DNA of 64,000 nucleotides. It comes from Streptococcus sp. M334. GTDB lineage: Bacteria > Bacillota > Bacilli > Lactobacillales > Streptococcaceae. The DNA is taken from NCBI RefSeq assembly GCF_000187745.1, contig NZ_GL732486.1:740278-804277 (forward strand). Direction: 5' to 3'. Within the stretch, counting starts at the first letter, position 1. The number at the start of each line of letters is the position of its first letter. The position numbers and the translations under genes were made by a program. The notes below the pieces were generated by a model that saw only the letters and a program-made list of their open reading frames with translations, searched no databases and was not told the origin of the DNA. Of the stretch, positions 55,781-64,000 are shown piece after piece.

Positions 55781-55806
55781 AAAAAGCGAGCAAGCCCGCT
55801 TTTAAT
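55781..55806 (-). terminator. Terminator of copA
   Basis: AAAAGCGgGCttGCtCGCTTTTT on the minus strand then TATTATAA; it overlaps the copA stop region. Confidence 0.7.
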
Positions 55807-58045
55807 CTATTTTACTAAAGTTTAGTAAGAGTGAACTAGTCAGAACAGATACAGAACTAAAGGCCATAGCTAGACCTGCCAGTTCTGGATTGAGGGCCAG
55901 TCCAACACCTGAAAAGACTCCTGCTGCAATCGGAATTCCGGCGACATTGTAGATAAAGGCCCAGAAAAGATTGAGCAGAATTCGATTAAAGGTTTTCTTA
56001 CTCATGTCAAAGGCACGAACCACTCCTAGGAGGTTATTAGTTGTCAACACCAAATCTGCTGACTCGATGGCAATATCTGTTCCAGCTCCCATAGCAATCC
56101 CCACATCTGCTACACTGAGGGCAGGAGCGTCATTGATACCATCACCAACAAAGGCTACTTTTCCAGTCGCTTGTAGTTTATGGATTTCATGGGCTTTTTC
56201 TTCTGGTAAGACACCTGCAATGACCTCTTCGATTCCGATCTGATCGGCAATAGCACGCGCCACACCTGCATTGTCTCCTGTCAGCATGACTGTTTTAAGA
56301 CCTCGTTTTTTCAACTGACTGATGGCAAGCTTAGCATTTTCCTTAGGAATATCTTGCAGAGCAAGCAAGCCTTTGATTTCATTGTCAACAGCCAAGAAAA
56401 CAACTGTCTTAGCTTCTTTTTCCAGTTCTTCTAGTTTTTCCTGATAAATGCTAGAAATATCCATGCCATCCAGCATTTTAGCATTTCCAAGCAAAACTTG
56501 TTTTCCATTGATTTGTCCTGAGACACCTTTTCCGTGCAAGGCTTGAAAATTTTCAACAGTGTGAAATTCAAGTCCAGCTTCACTCGCTCGTTTCACAACG
56601 GCTTCAGCCAGTGGGTGTTGAGAAGCTTCTTCCAAGGAAGCTGCCAATCCAAGCACTTCTACTTCGTCGCCGATGATATCTGTGACCACAGGTTTCCCTT
56701 CCGTCAAAGTTCCTGTCTTATCAAAGACGATAGTTTGAACTTTCTGGATTTCCTGTAGAACCGTTCCATTTTTGAGGAGAACTCCCATCTTGGCACTACG
56801 ACCTGTCCCCACCATAAGGGCTGTCGGTGTTGCAAGTCCCAATGCACAAGGGCAGGCAATAATCAGAACTGCTACTCCATAGAGAAGCGAAGACACAAAG
56901 CTCGCTCCAAGCACAACTACACTATCCCTGAGTAAGACGAACCAAACCCAAAAGGTCACAATCCCTAAAATGACAACTGCTGGGACAAAAATCCCTGAAA
57001 TTTTATCCGTCAAGTCCTGAATCGGCGCACGACTTGTCTGAGCTTTCTTCACAAAATCCACAATCTGAGCCAAAACAGTCTCTGAACCAACTTTTTCTGC
57101 CCTAAAAACAAGTGTTCCACTATTATTGATGGTTGAGCCAATCACGGTATCTCCAACTGTCTTGTCCACAGGCAGACTCTCACCTGTCACCATAGACTCA
57201 TCAATACTAGAGATACCTTCTACTACGACACCATCAACCGCAATCTTTTCACCGGGACGCACTCGAATCAGGTCGCCTACCTTGACTTGTTCCAAGGGAA
57301 CTTGAACATAGCGTTCATCACGCAAGACTTCTGCTGTTTTAGCCTGTAAATCCAGTAATTTCTCCACAGCTTGGGAAGTATTTTTTCGCATTTTCTCCTC
57401 AAAAACGGCTCCCAGAAGAACGAAGAAGAAGATAAATCCCGCACTTTCGAAGTAAACAGGGAGCCCAGCAAAGAGGGCAACTAGGCTATAGAAATAAGCC
57501 ACTAGGGTTCCCAACGCAACCAAGGTATCCATGTTGGCATTGTGCTTTTTAAAACTAGCCCAAGCACTTTGGATATAAGGACCACCTGCTACTAGCATAA
57601 TCGGTGTTGTGGCTAAAAAGGTGCCCCAACGCATGACTTGGTGACTGATTCCTCCTGTCGACATCCCAATCATGAGGATTACAAGAGGCACAGTAAAGAT
57701 ACTAGTAATCCAAAAACGCTGTAAAAGTGATAGAGATTTTCGAGTCTTCTCAACGACTGTATAACTTCCCTTTTGCATCTTCATACCACAAGAAAATTCA
57801 TGTTGGCCAAATTCTTGAGGTGTAAAACGAATGACTTTCTCTTCGTCTACGCCAATTGGTTCTAAGATGCCTTCTTCTTCAAAAAGAATTTCCTTATAAC
57901 AGTTTGAAGGTGTCACACGGTGAAAGGTGATCTCAGCAGGAACTCCTTTTTGCAGTTGAATGTGGGCTGGATGGTAACCTTTGTCTGCCGTGATACGAAT
58001 TTTTTGAACACCATTTTCAAGACTTGCTTTTACAATTTCAGTCAT
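55802..58045 (-). CDS. copA: Copper-exporting P1B-type ATPase
   Basis: This 747-residue Cu(I) pump has an N-terminal cupredoxin-like domain ending [12 protein letters not shown] in place of the usual CxxC metal domain. The membrane part carries the CPC ion site ([16 protein letters not shown]), the TGES actuator loop ([10 protein letters not shown]), the DKTGT phosphorylation site ([12 protein letters not shown]), the [13 protein letters not shown] nucleotide site and GDGINDAP. It is the last gene of copY-cupA-copA, and its N-terminal domain resembles CupA, from which it should receive copper. Confidence 0.95.
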   Translation of the reverse strand: MTEIVKASLENGVQKIRITADKGYHPAHIQLQKGVPAEITFHRVTPSNCYKEILFEEEGILEPIGVDEEKVIRFTPQEFGQHEFSCGMKMQKGSYTVVEKTRKSLSLLQRFWITSIFTVPLVILMIGMSTGGISHQVMRWGTFLATTPIMLVAGGPYIQSAWASFKKHNANMDTLVALGTLVAYFYSLVALFAGLPVYFESAGFIFFFVLLGAVFEEKMRKNTSQAVEKLLDLQAKTAEVLRDERYVQVPLEQVKVGDLIRVRPGEKIAVDGVVVEGISSIDESMVTGESLPVDKTVGDTVIGSTINNSGTLVFRAEKVGSETVLAQIVDFVKKAQTSRAPIQDLTDKISGIFVPAVVILGIVTFWVWFVLLRDSVVVLGASFVSSLLYGVAVLIIACPCALGLATPTALMVGTGRSAKMGVLLKNGTVLQEIQKVQTIVFDKTGTLTEGKPVVTDIIGDEVEVLGLAASLEEASQHPLAEAVVKRASEAGLEFHTVENFQALHGKGVSGQINGKQVLLGNAKMLDGMDISSIYQEKLEELEKEAKTVVFLAVDNEIKGLLALQDIPKENAKLAISQLKKRGLKTVMLTGDNAGVARAIADQIGIEEVIAGVLPEEKAHEIHKLQATGKVAFVGDGINDAPALSVADVGIAMGAGTDIAIESADLVLTTNNLLGVVRAFDMSKKTFNRILLNLFWAFIYNVAGIPIAAGVFSGVGLALNPELAGLAMAFSSVSVLTSSLLLNFSKID

Positions 58046-58054
58046 ATCATTCTC

Positions 58055-58426
58055 CTATTCTACAATCATCTTACCGTGCATCATATTCATGCCACAAGAG
58101 AAACCATACTCTCCAGCCTGCTCAGGCGTGATTTCCACTATATACTCTTCCCCCATAGGCAGGTCCGCATGTACACCAAAATCTGGAAAAACAATTTGGT
58201 CCAAACATGGTGAAGGATCCTTGCGGTCAAAGACAATGCGGGCTGGCACTGATTTCTTGAGGATAATCAACTCAGGCGTATAGCCTCCCATGACTTCCAC
58301 TCGAATCTCTTGGTAGCCCTTTTTTTGCTGGGCCTTTTGTCCAGATTTTTCAGGCTTTTTGAAAAACCAAAACAAGATAAACGCGATAAGGGCAATACAA
58401 ATAATGGTTACAATAATATTCAACAT
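58055..58426 (-). CDS. cupA: Membrane-anchored copper chaperone CupA
   Basis: This 123-residue protein has one N-terminal membrane helix (about 4-20, ICIALIAFILFWFF), a basic linker and a cupredoxin domain. The copper ligands are the CLDQIVFPDFG cysteine and FSCGMNMMHGKM with its cysteine and methionines. In pneumococcus it binds Cu(I) and hands it to CopA. It is between copY and copA, nine and ten bases away. Confidence 0.93.
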   Translation of the reverse strand: MLNIIVTIICIALIAFILFWFFKKPEKSGQKAQQKKGYQEIRVEVMGGYTPELIILKKSVPARIVFDRKDPSPCLDQIVFPDFGVHADLPMGEEYIVEITPEQAGEYGFSCGMNMMHGKMIVE

Positions 58427-58436
58427 GACGTCTCCT

Positions 58437-58832
58437 TTACATACAATTACATTTTACTTCTGTTACAGCGCTTGATTTCTTCTCAGAAATCACAGCTTCC
58501 AAGTCTTCCAAGTCAGCCTGAGTAAAATCACATTCAGCAATCAAATCAGCCAACAAGTTCTTAATCCTACGAGAACAAACCTTGTCCTTGATATCTTGGA
58601 CAAGTAAATCCCGACTTTGGTCCAAAGTTAAAAGGGCTGAATAGACAAAGGACTTGCCTTCTTTTTTCCGAGTCAGACACTCTTTCTCAACCAGACGAGC
58701 CAAAAGAGTTTGAATGGTCGACTTGGACCAATCGAACCGCTCCGCCAGAACCCTGATCAAATCCGTACTGGTCTGCTCTCCTTGCATCCAAATAATCTTC
58801 ATGACCTGCCATTCTGCATCTGAAATCTGCAT
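58437..58832 (-). CDS. copY: Copper-responsive repressor CopY
   Basis: This 131-residue regulator has a winged helix of the BlaI/MecI/CopY group (ISDAEWQVMKIIWMQGEQTSTDLIRVLAERFDWSKSTIQTLLARLVEKE) and the C-terminal metal site, here a single CxC (KCNC) plus CDFTQADLEDLE, shorter than the double CxC of Enterococcus. Zinc keeps it on DNA and Cu(I) releases it. The start is the ATG with aggagg seven bases upstream. Two cop boxes precede it. Confidence 0.93.
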   Translation of the reverse strand: MQISDAEWQVMKIIWMQGEQTSTDLIRVLAERFDWSKSTIQTLLARLVEKECLTRKKEGKSFVYSALLTLDQSRDLLVQDIKDKVCSRRIKNLLADLIAECDFTQADLEDLEAVISEKKSSAVTEVKCNCM

Positions 58833-58850
58833 AATCACACCTCCTAAATC

Positions 58851-58902
58851 TACATTTGTCGATTACAGTTATTAGTATACTTCAAAAATCTACATTTGTC
58901 AA
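58851..58902 (-). promoter_or_regulatory. cop operon promoter with two cop boxes
   Basis: GACAAATGTA (58851-58860 and 58891-58900, minus strand) matches KACANNTGTA exactly, twice, 40 bp apart. TTGACA (58897-58902) and TATACT (58874-58879), 17 bp apart, form the promoter; one cop box overlaps the -35 and the other lies past the start point. Confidence 0.9.
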
Positions 58903-58965
58903 CTATAAAATTCAAATTTTTCTCTTTTTTTAAAATCTTTATGACAAAAGTGATTAAAATATATG

Positions 58966-58993
58966 CAAAAACCTCCACAATCAGTAGAGGCAA
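58966..58993 (-). terminator. Terminator of lctO
   Basis: GCCTCTACtgattGTGGAGG followed by TTTTTGC on the minus strand, adjacent to the lctO stop. Confidence 0.85.
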
Positions 58994-59002
58994 GCTGTTT
59001 TA

Positions 59003-60139
59003 TCAATACAATTTTAAGTCGCGTGGGTCAACTGGGAAAGTTGGGTTGTAGGGGTTGTGACGGAGTTTGAAGTGTTTGACATCTTCAATGGTCTGAGTTC
59101 CAGACAATTGCATGACTGTCTTCAATTCCGCATTCAAGTGTTCAAAGACTTGACGCACACCAACACTACCGCCGAGAGCCAAGCCATAGATAACCGGGCG
59201 GCCAATAGCTACCAAGTCTGCTCCTGAAGCCAAGGCTTTAAAGACGTGTTGACCACGACGAATACCTGAGTCAAAGACGATTGGCACACGTTTATCAACT
59301 GCTTCAGCTACTTCTTGAAGTGAGTCGAAGGCAGCTGGTCCACCGTCGATTTGACGACCACCGTGGTTGGTTACCCAGATACCAGAAGCTCCTGCAGCAA
59401 GCGAACGTTCAACATCCTCACGGCATTGTGGTCCCTTGACATAAACAGGAAGTCCAGAGTATTCAGCGATAAATTCTACATCACGTGGAGACAAGCGTTG
59501 TTTAGCTGATTTATAAACAAAGTCCATTGATTTACCAGCACCTTCTGGTAGGTATTCTTCAACAATCGGCATGCCAACTGGGAAGACAAAACCATTGCGC
59601 TTGTCCACCTCACGATTACCCCCTACAGTCGCATCTGCTGTCAAGACAATCGCTTTATAACCTTCAGCCTTGACACGGTCCATGATATGGCGGTTGATAC
59701 CGTCATCCTTACTAAAGTAAAATTGGAACCAATGAGGTGTCCCTTGAAGGGCCTCCGTAATTTCTGGAAGATCGACAGTAGAGTAAGAGCTAGTTGTATA
59801 GAGGGAACCAAACTCATGCACACCACGCGCAGTCGCCACTTCACCCTGTTCATTTGCCAATTTATGAGCCGCAACAGGCGCCATAATGATTGGTGAAGAT
59901 AGTTTTTCACCTGTAAATTCAATCTCTGTACTTGGATTTTCTACATCGCAAAGAGTATGCGGAACGATGAGTTTGTGGTTAAAGGCGCGGATATTCTCAC
60001 GTAAAGTGAAAGTATCTTCTGCTCCACTAGCGATATAGCCAAATGCTGCTTTAGGGATAACTTGTTGCGCCATTGGCTCCAAATCATAGGTATTGATGAA
60101 ATCTACATGACCTTCTGCATTGCTTGTTTTGTATGACAT
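59003..60139 (-). CDS. lctO: L-lactate oxidase
   Basis: This 378-residue FMN enzyme oxidises L-lactate to pyruvate with O2, making H2O2. It has the alpha-hydroxy-acid oxidase signature with the catalytic histidine in WVTNHGGRQIDGGPAAFDSL and the FMN loops MAPVAAHKLANEQGE and DSGIRRGQHVFKALASGADLVAIGRPVIYGLA. In this group it refills pyruvate for SpxB, which is encoded about 3.4 kb away. The leader has a cre-like palindrome. Confidence 0.95.
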   Translation of the reverse strand: MSYKTSNAEGHVDFINTYDLEPMAQQVIPKAAFGYIASGAEDTFTLRENIRAFNHKLIVPHTLCDVENPSTEIEFTGEKLSSPIIMAPVAAHKLANEQGEVATARGVHEFGSLYTTSSYSTVDLPEITEALQGTPHWFQFYFSKDDGINRHIMDRVKAEGYKAIVLTADATVGGNREVDKRNGFVFPVGMPIVEEYLPEGAGKSMDFVYKSAKQRLSPRDVEFIAEYSGLPVYVKGPQCREDVERSLAAGASGIWVTNHGGRQIDGGPAAFDSLQEVAEAVDKRVPIVFDSGIRRGQHVFKALASGADLVAIGRPVIYGLALGGSVGVRQVFEHLNAELKTVMQLSGTQTIEDVKHFKLRHNPYNPTFPVDPRDLKLY

Positions 60140-60151
60140 AAAATGCCCTCC

Positions 60152-60172
60152 TTAATAAGTAAGCGTTTACTT
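60152..60172 (-). promoter_or_regulatory. cre-like palindrome upstream of lctO
   Basis: AAGTAAGCGTTTACTTT contains the palindrome AGTAAGCG / CGTTTACT with the cre CG centre. It sits between the start codon and any promoter, with about two departures from the cre consensus. Confidence 0.5.
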
Positions 60173-60354
60173 TGTATATTACAAAAATATCTTAACTCTT
60201 TTTTCAACACTTTTCAAATATTTTGTTTGAAAATTTCAGAAATTTTATTTCTATGATAAAAAATCCTTATAACAGCAATAAAAAATACATATTATCCAAA
60301 GGAGATTTTAAGTGCTACAATAACTGTATTATTTCTAGATAGGAGGTTCTATTT

Positions 60355-61035
60355 TTGGATTGGTCCATTGTTGAACAATATCTACCACTATATCAAAAGG
60401 CATTCTTTCTGACCTTGCATATTGCCGTTTGGGGAATTTTGGGATCCTTTCTGCTCGGTTTAATCGTTAGTATCATCCGACATTACCGCATCCCTGTTCT
60501 GGCGCAAGTAGCGACAGCCTACATTGAATTGTCACGTAATACGCCCCTTTTGATTCAACTCTTCTTTCTCTATTTCGGTCTTCCCCGAATCGGGATTGTC
60601 CTATCTTCAGAAGTCTGTGCCACACTGGGACTTGTCTTTTTAGGAGGCTCCTATATGGCAGAATCTTTCCGAAGTGGGCTGGAAGCCGTCAGTCAAACCC
60701 AGCAGGAAATTGGATTAGCTATCGGTCTGACACCTCTACAGGTCTTTCGCTATGTGGTTCTTCCGCAAGCAACAGCGGTGGCACTCCCCTCCTTTAGTGC
60801 CAATGTCATTTTCCTCATCAAGGAAACCTCTGTTTTCTCAGCAGTGGCTTTGGCCGACCTCATGTACGTCGCCAAGGACTTGATTGGTCTCTACTATGAG
60901 ACAGACATTGCGCTAGCTATGTTGGTAATTGCTTACCTGATTATGTTGCTGCCCATCTCACTGGTCTTTAGCTGGATAGAAAGGAGGCTCCGCCATGCAG
61001 GATTCGGGAATCCAAGTACTCTTTCAGGGAAATAA
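60355..61035 (+). CDS. Polar amino-acid ABC transporter permease 1
   Basis: This 226-residue HisMQ-type permease has five membrane segments and the EAA loop GLEAVSQTQQEIGLAIGLTPLQVFRYVVLPQA. The start is TTG with a perfect aggagg eight bases before it. It overlaps the next permease gene by 41 bp. It belongs to a complete four-gene importer (two permeases, ATPase, binding lipoprotein), most likely for glutamine, glutamate or another polar amino acid. Confidence 0.9.
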   Translation: MDWSIVEQYLPLYQKAFFLTLHIAVWGILGSFLLGLIVSIIRHYRIPVLAQVATAYIELSRNTPLLIQLFFLYFGLPRIGIVLSSEVCATLGLVFLGGSYMAESFRSGLEAVSQTQQEIGLAIGLTPLQVFRYVVLPQATAVALPSFSANVIFLIKETSVFSAVALADLMYVAKDLIGLYYETDIALAMLVIAYLIMLLPISLVFSWIERRLRHAGFGNPSTLSGK

Positions 61036-61672
61036 TCTCCTGCGAATCTTACAGGGATTAGGCGTTACGATAGGGATTTCTATCCTGTCTGTCCTTTTAT
61101 CTATGATTTTCGGAACAGTCATGGGAATCATCATGACCTCCCATTCTAGAATCGTACGATTTTTAACACGATTGTATCTGGAATTTATCCGTATTATGCC
61201 CCAGCTGGTGCTACTCTTCATCGTTTACTTTGGCTTAGCTCGAAACTTTAATATTAATATCTCAGGTGAGACTTCAGCTATTATCGTTTTTACCCTCTGG
61301 GGAACAGCTGAAATGGGAGACTTGGTACGTGGAGCTATCACTTCTCTCCCTAAACATCAGTTTGAAAGTGGACAGGCACTAGGCTTAACCAACATTCAAC
61401 TTTACTACCACATCATCATCCCACAGGTCTTGAGAAGATTGCTTCCACAAGCCATCAATCTTGTCACTCGGATGATCAAAACCACTTCCTTGGTTGTTTT
61501 GATTGGGGTTGTTGAGGTTACCAAGGTTGGACAACAAATCATCGATAGCAATCGCTTGACTATCCCAACCGCTTCCTTCTGGATTTATGGAACTATTCTG
61601 GTCTTGTATTTCGCAGTCTGCTTTCCTATTTCCAAACTATCCACTCACTTAGAAAAACATTGGAGAAACTAA
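60995..61672 (+). CDS. Polar amino-acid ABC transporter permease 2
   Basis: This 225-residue partner permease has five membrane segments and the EAA loop FESGQALGLTNIQLYYHIIIPQVLRRLLP. The ATG (aaggaggctccgcc before it) lies inside the 3' end of the first permease gene, and its stop overlaps the ATPase start region, showing strong coupling. It forms the heterodimeric channel with the first permease. Confidence 0.9.
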   Translation: MQDSGIQVLFQGNNLLRILQGLGVTIGISILSVLLSMIFGTVMGIIMTSHSRIVRFLTRLYLEFIRIMPQLVLLFIVYFGLARNFNINISGETSAIIVFTLWGTAEMGDLVRGAITSLPKHQFESGQALGLTNIQLYYHIIIPQVLRRLLPQAINLVTRMIKTTSLVVLIGVVEVTKVGQQIIDSNRLTIPTASFWIYGTILVLYFAVCFPISKLSTHLEKHWRN

Positions 61673-62431
61673 ATGTCTAAAACTATCTTAGAAATCAAGG
61701 AACTAAAAAAATCCTTTGGAGACAATCCCATCCTCCAAGGTCTATCCCTGCAAATCAATAAAGGGGAAGTTGTGGTTATTCTTGGGCCATCCGGTTGTGG
61801 GAAAAGTACCCTCCTTCGTTGCCTCAATGGCTTAGAAAGTATTCAAGGTGGAGATATTCTTCTGGATGGTCAGTCTATCGTTGAAAATAAAAAAGACTTT
61901 CACCTAGTTCGCCAAAAGATTGGCATGGTCTTTCAAAGTTATGAACTCTTTCCCCATCTGGATGTCCTACAAAACCTCATCCTAGGCCCTATCAAGGCTC
62001 AAGGGAGAGACAAGAAAGAAGTCACTGAAGAAGCTTTGAAACTACTAGAACGTGTTGGATTGTTGGATAAACAACATAGCTTTGCGCGTCAATTATCTGG
62101 TGGACAGAAGCAACGGGTTGCAATTGTCCGTGCCCTCCTCATGCATCCAGAAATCATCCTTTTTGACGAAGTGACGGCTTCGCTGGATCCAGAAATGGTG
62201 CGTGAGGTACTGGAACTTATCAATGATTTGGCCCAAGAAGGCCGTACCATGATTTTAGTAACCCATGAAATGCAGTTTGCCCAAGCTATTGCCGATCGGA
62301 TTATCTTTCTCGACCAAGGGAAAATCGCTGAAGAAGGAACTGCTCAAGCCTTCTTTACCAATCCTCAAACTAAACGAGCCCAGGAATTTTTAAACGTCTT
62401 TGACTTTAGCCAATTTGGCTCATATCTATAA
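61673..62431 (+). CDS. Polar amino-acid ABC transporter ATP-binding protein
   Basis: This 252-residue ATPase has Walker A GPSGCGKST (about 36-44), Q-loop VFQSYELF, signature LSGGQKQRV, Walker B IILFDEVTASLDP and H-loop LVTHEMQ. EVTASLDP in place of EPTSALDP is a small variation seen in some homologues. It adjoins the second permease stop with no gap. Confidence 0.93.
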   Translation: MSKTILEIKELKKSFGDNPILQGLSLQINKGEVVVILGPSGCGKSTLLRCLNGLESIQGGDILLDGQSIVENKKDFHLVRQKIGMVFQSYELFPHLDVLQNLILGPIKAQGRDKKEVTEEALKLLERVGLLDKQHSFARQLSGGQKQRVAIVRALLMHPEIILFDEVTASLDPEMVREVLELINDLAQEGRTMILVTHEMQFAQAIADRIIFLDQGKIAEEGTAQAFFTNPQTKRAQEFLNVFDFSQFGSYL

Positions 62432-62442
62432 AGGAGATTCTT

Positions 62443-63309
62443 ATGAAACTACTCAAACCACTCTTAACTGTTTTGGCACTTGCCTTTGCCCTTATCTTTG
62501 TCACAGCTTGTAGCTCAGGTGGAAATGCTAGTTCCTCATCTGGAAAAACGACGGCCAAGGCCCGCACAATCGATGAAATCAAAAAAAGCGGTGAGCTACG
62601 AATCGCTGTATTTGGAGACAAGAAACCCTTTGGTTACGTTGATAATGACGGTTCTTACCAAGGCTACGATATTGAGCTTGGGAACCAATTAGCCCAAGAC
62701 CTTGGCGTGAAGGTTAAATACGTTTCAGTCGATGCTGCCAACCGTGCTGAATACTTGATTTCAAACAAGGTGGATATTACCCTTGCCAACTTTACAGTGA
62801 CTGACGAACGCAAGAAACAAGTTGATTTTGCCCTTCCATATATGAAAGTCTCTCTTGGTGTCGTATCACCTAAGACTGGTCTCATTACAGACGTCAAACA
62901 ATTAGAAGGTAAAACCTTGATTGTTACAAAAGGAACGACCGCTGAAACTTATTTTGAGAAAAAACACCCAGAAATCAAACTCCAAAAATATGACCAATAC
63001 AGTGACTCTTACCAAGCCCTTCTTGACGGACGTGGAGATGCCTTCTCTACTGACAATACTGAAGTCCTAGCTTGGGCGCTTGAAAACAAAGGATTTGAAG
63101 TAGGAATTACTTCCCTCGGTAACCCAGATACCATTGCGGCGGCAGTCCAAAAAGGCAACCAAGAATTGCTAGACTTCATCAATAAAGATATTGAAAAATT
63201 AGGCAAAGAAAACTTCTTCCACAAGGCCTATGAAAAAACACTTCACCCAACCTACGGTGACGCTGCTAAAGCAGATGACCTGGTTGTTGAAGGTGGAAAA
63301 GTCGACTAA
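62443..63309 (+). CDS. Polar amino-acid binding lipoprotein
   Basis: This 288-residue solute-binding protein has a lipoprotein signal with lipobox VTAC (cysteine about residue 23), a Ser/Gly linker, then the type-II binding fold: LRIAVFGDKKPFGYVDNDGSYQGYDIELGNQLAQ, DVTLANFTVTDERKKQVDFALPYM and RGDAFSTDNTEVLAW. It gives the importer its specificity, probably an acidic or amide amino acid; the aspartate and threonine of the pocket are there but do not decide it. It is the last gene of the operon, and a short BOX follows its stop. Confidence 0.92.
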   Translation: MKLLKPLLTVLALAFALIFVTACSSGGNASSSSGKTTAKARTIDEIKKSGELRIAVFGDKKPFGYVDNDGSYQGYDIELGNQLAQDLGVKVKYVSVDAANRAEYLISNKVDITLANFTVTDERKKQVDFALPYMKVSLGVVSPKTGLITDVKQLEGKTLIVTKGTTAETYFEKKHPEIKLQKYDQYSDSYQALLDGRGDAFSTDNTEVLAWALENKGFEVGITSLGNPDTIAAAVQKGNQELLDFINKDIEKLGKENFFHKAYEKTLHPTYGDAAKADDLVVEGGKVD

Positions 63310-63378
63310 TACTCTTCGAAAATACTCTTCAAACCACATCAGCTTCACCTTGGATTATATTTGATTTTCATTTAGTAT
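63309..63378 (+). repeat. Truncated BOX element
   Basis: The boxA start (atactcttcgaaaatactct, tcaaaccacatcagcttcac) joins a boxC end (tttgattttcatttagtat) with boxB and the middle missing. It begins inside the stop of the binding-protein gene and is in plus orientation, unlike the other four. Confidence 0.75.
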
Positions 63379-63402
63379 AAGATCCAATAACATCACAAAA
63401 AG

Positions 63403-63436
63403 AAATCAGGTAATCCTAGTGACTACCTGATTTTCT
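63403..63436. terminator. Convergent terminator between the binding-protein gene and pyrE
   Basis: AATCAGGTA / TACCTGATT stem with TTCTATG on the plus side and T-rich DNA on the other (minus strand: TTTCTTTTTG). Confidence 0.75.
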
Positions 63437-63441
63437 ATGTT

Positions 63442-64000
63442 TTAGGCATTTTGCCAATTTTCTTGGTCTTCTTTAAATCGTTTTAGAAGGTCGAGGCCTT
63501 CTGGTGTGATATAGCCTTCTTCTTGGGCTAGATGGATGAGCTCACTGTAGTTAGAAAGCGTCACAAGTTTGACACCTGAATCTGAGAAGTTCTTATCTGC
63601 TTTTGGCAATTGGTAGCTGAAAATCGCTACAACTCCAAGCACGTCAGCTCCTTCTCGTTTAGCGGCTGCTACTGCTTCAAGAACAGAACCACCCGTTGAA
63701 ATAAGGTCTTCAACCACTACCATTTTTTGACCTTGAGCTACACGGCCTTCAATTTGATTACCAGCACCGTGGTCTTTTGGTTTGCTACGAATATAGGCAA
63801 ATGGCAGATTCATCTTATCAGCAATAATAGCTCCGTGTGGAATCCCTGCTGTTGCAGTCCCTGCAATCACTTCTACCTCAGGAAAGGCTTCTTTGATAGC
63901 ATCTACAAAGCCATTTTCAATGAGGGTACGAGTTTCTGGATAGGCAAGCGTCACACGGTTATCCGTGTAAATCGGTGACTTGATACCAGATGCCCAAGTG
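63442..64000 (-). CDS. pyrE: Orotate phosphoribosyltransferase, 3' part (gene runs off the window)
   Basis: The visible 186 codons encode the C-terminal bulk of the enzyme that makes OMP from orotate and PRPP. The frame is open past the window end; its first residues [15 protein letters not shown] match the family before the internal GTG at 63954. The PRPP motif is [16 protein letters not shown], and the flexible loop [14 protein letters not shown] is present. The start lies upstream, beyond base 64000. Confidence 0.93.
   Translation of the reverse strand, partial: TWASGIKSPIYTDNRVTLAYPETRTLIENGFVDAIKEAFPEVEVIAGTATAGIPHGAIIADKMNLPFAYIRSKPKDHGAGNQIEGRVAQGQKMVVVEDLISTGGSVLEAVAAAKREGADVLGVVAIFSYQLPKADKNFSDSGVKLVTLSNYSELIHLAQEEGYITPEGLDLLKRFKEDQENWQNA

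Noticed and set aside
63442..63954. pyrE as a complete 170-residue gene starting at the GTG at 63954
   Set aside because: The frame is open to the window end and encodes the conserved [14 protein letters not shown] upstream, so the gene is cut by the window.

Overview
The window looks like chromosome of a Mitis-group Streptococcus close to S. pneumoniae, S. pseudopneumoniae or S. mitis. Evidence is the low GC, modular BOX repeats (12-170, 10274-10424, 15127-15231, 29379-29528, 63309-63378), and a gene set typical of that group: spxB, lctO, copY-cupA-copA, pgdA, the pdxS-pdxT pair, livJHMGF, water-forming nox and an S(MK)-type metK leader. I see no tRNA, rRNA, CRISPR array, prophage or complete insertion sequence.

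Left part (1-27.5 kb). trxB, a DUF4059 protein and an amino-acid ABC ATPase/permease pair without its own binding protein come first. An ArsC/Spx-like gene is broken by an A7 frameshift. ogt with a GNAT gene and a DUF1836/hemolysin-III pair follow. Next is an AT-rich two-gene ABC exporter framed by two ~225-bp direct repeats that carry IS110-type transposase tails. Then come pdxS-pdxT and nox. Divergent from nox is a three-gene flavin operon: ApbE, an FMN reductase, and a second FMN reductase with a PAS-like domain and a tail carrying two ApbE flavinylation motifs. A glycine T-box drives a GFA-family gene and glyQ-glyS; three ~174-bp tandem repeats before glyQ each copy the glyQ start. A 1,579-residue C5a-peptidase-like wall-anchored subtilase and pgdA complete this part.

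Centre (26.3-50.4 kb). metK has a SAM-responsive S(MK) leader with a ~171-nt structured insertion. It is followed by a DEAD-box helicase, a DNase-I-fold enzyme, ptsG, ftsE-ftsX, prfB with its programmed frameshift, a CBS/ACT protein, the branched-chain amino-acid transporter livJHMGF, ylbG, clpP (CtsR box), upp, a dCMP deaminase, a TetR regulator, DegV, an HI0933-type flavoprotein, a DUF1697 protein, a TipAS-type MerR regulator, an SNF-family symporter and manA.

Right part (50.4-64 kb). This holds a SemiSWEET gene, an ABC half-transporter behind a lone SPASM-like cysteine protein (probably a decayed radical-SAM peptide locus), a VOC protein, spxB, the copper operon with two cop boxes, lctO, a complete polar amino-acid ABC importer, and the 3' part of pyrE running off the window.

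From memory of pneumococcal gene order, trxB-to-pgdA and metK-to-pyrE lie on opposite sides of the terminus in strains such as TIGR4. The pgdA/metK boundary near 26.3 kb may therefore be a rearrangement join. The most promising leads are the flavinylation operon, the glyQ start repeats, the SPASM/ABC remnant and the repeat-flanked ABC cassette.
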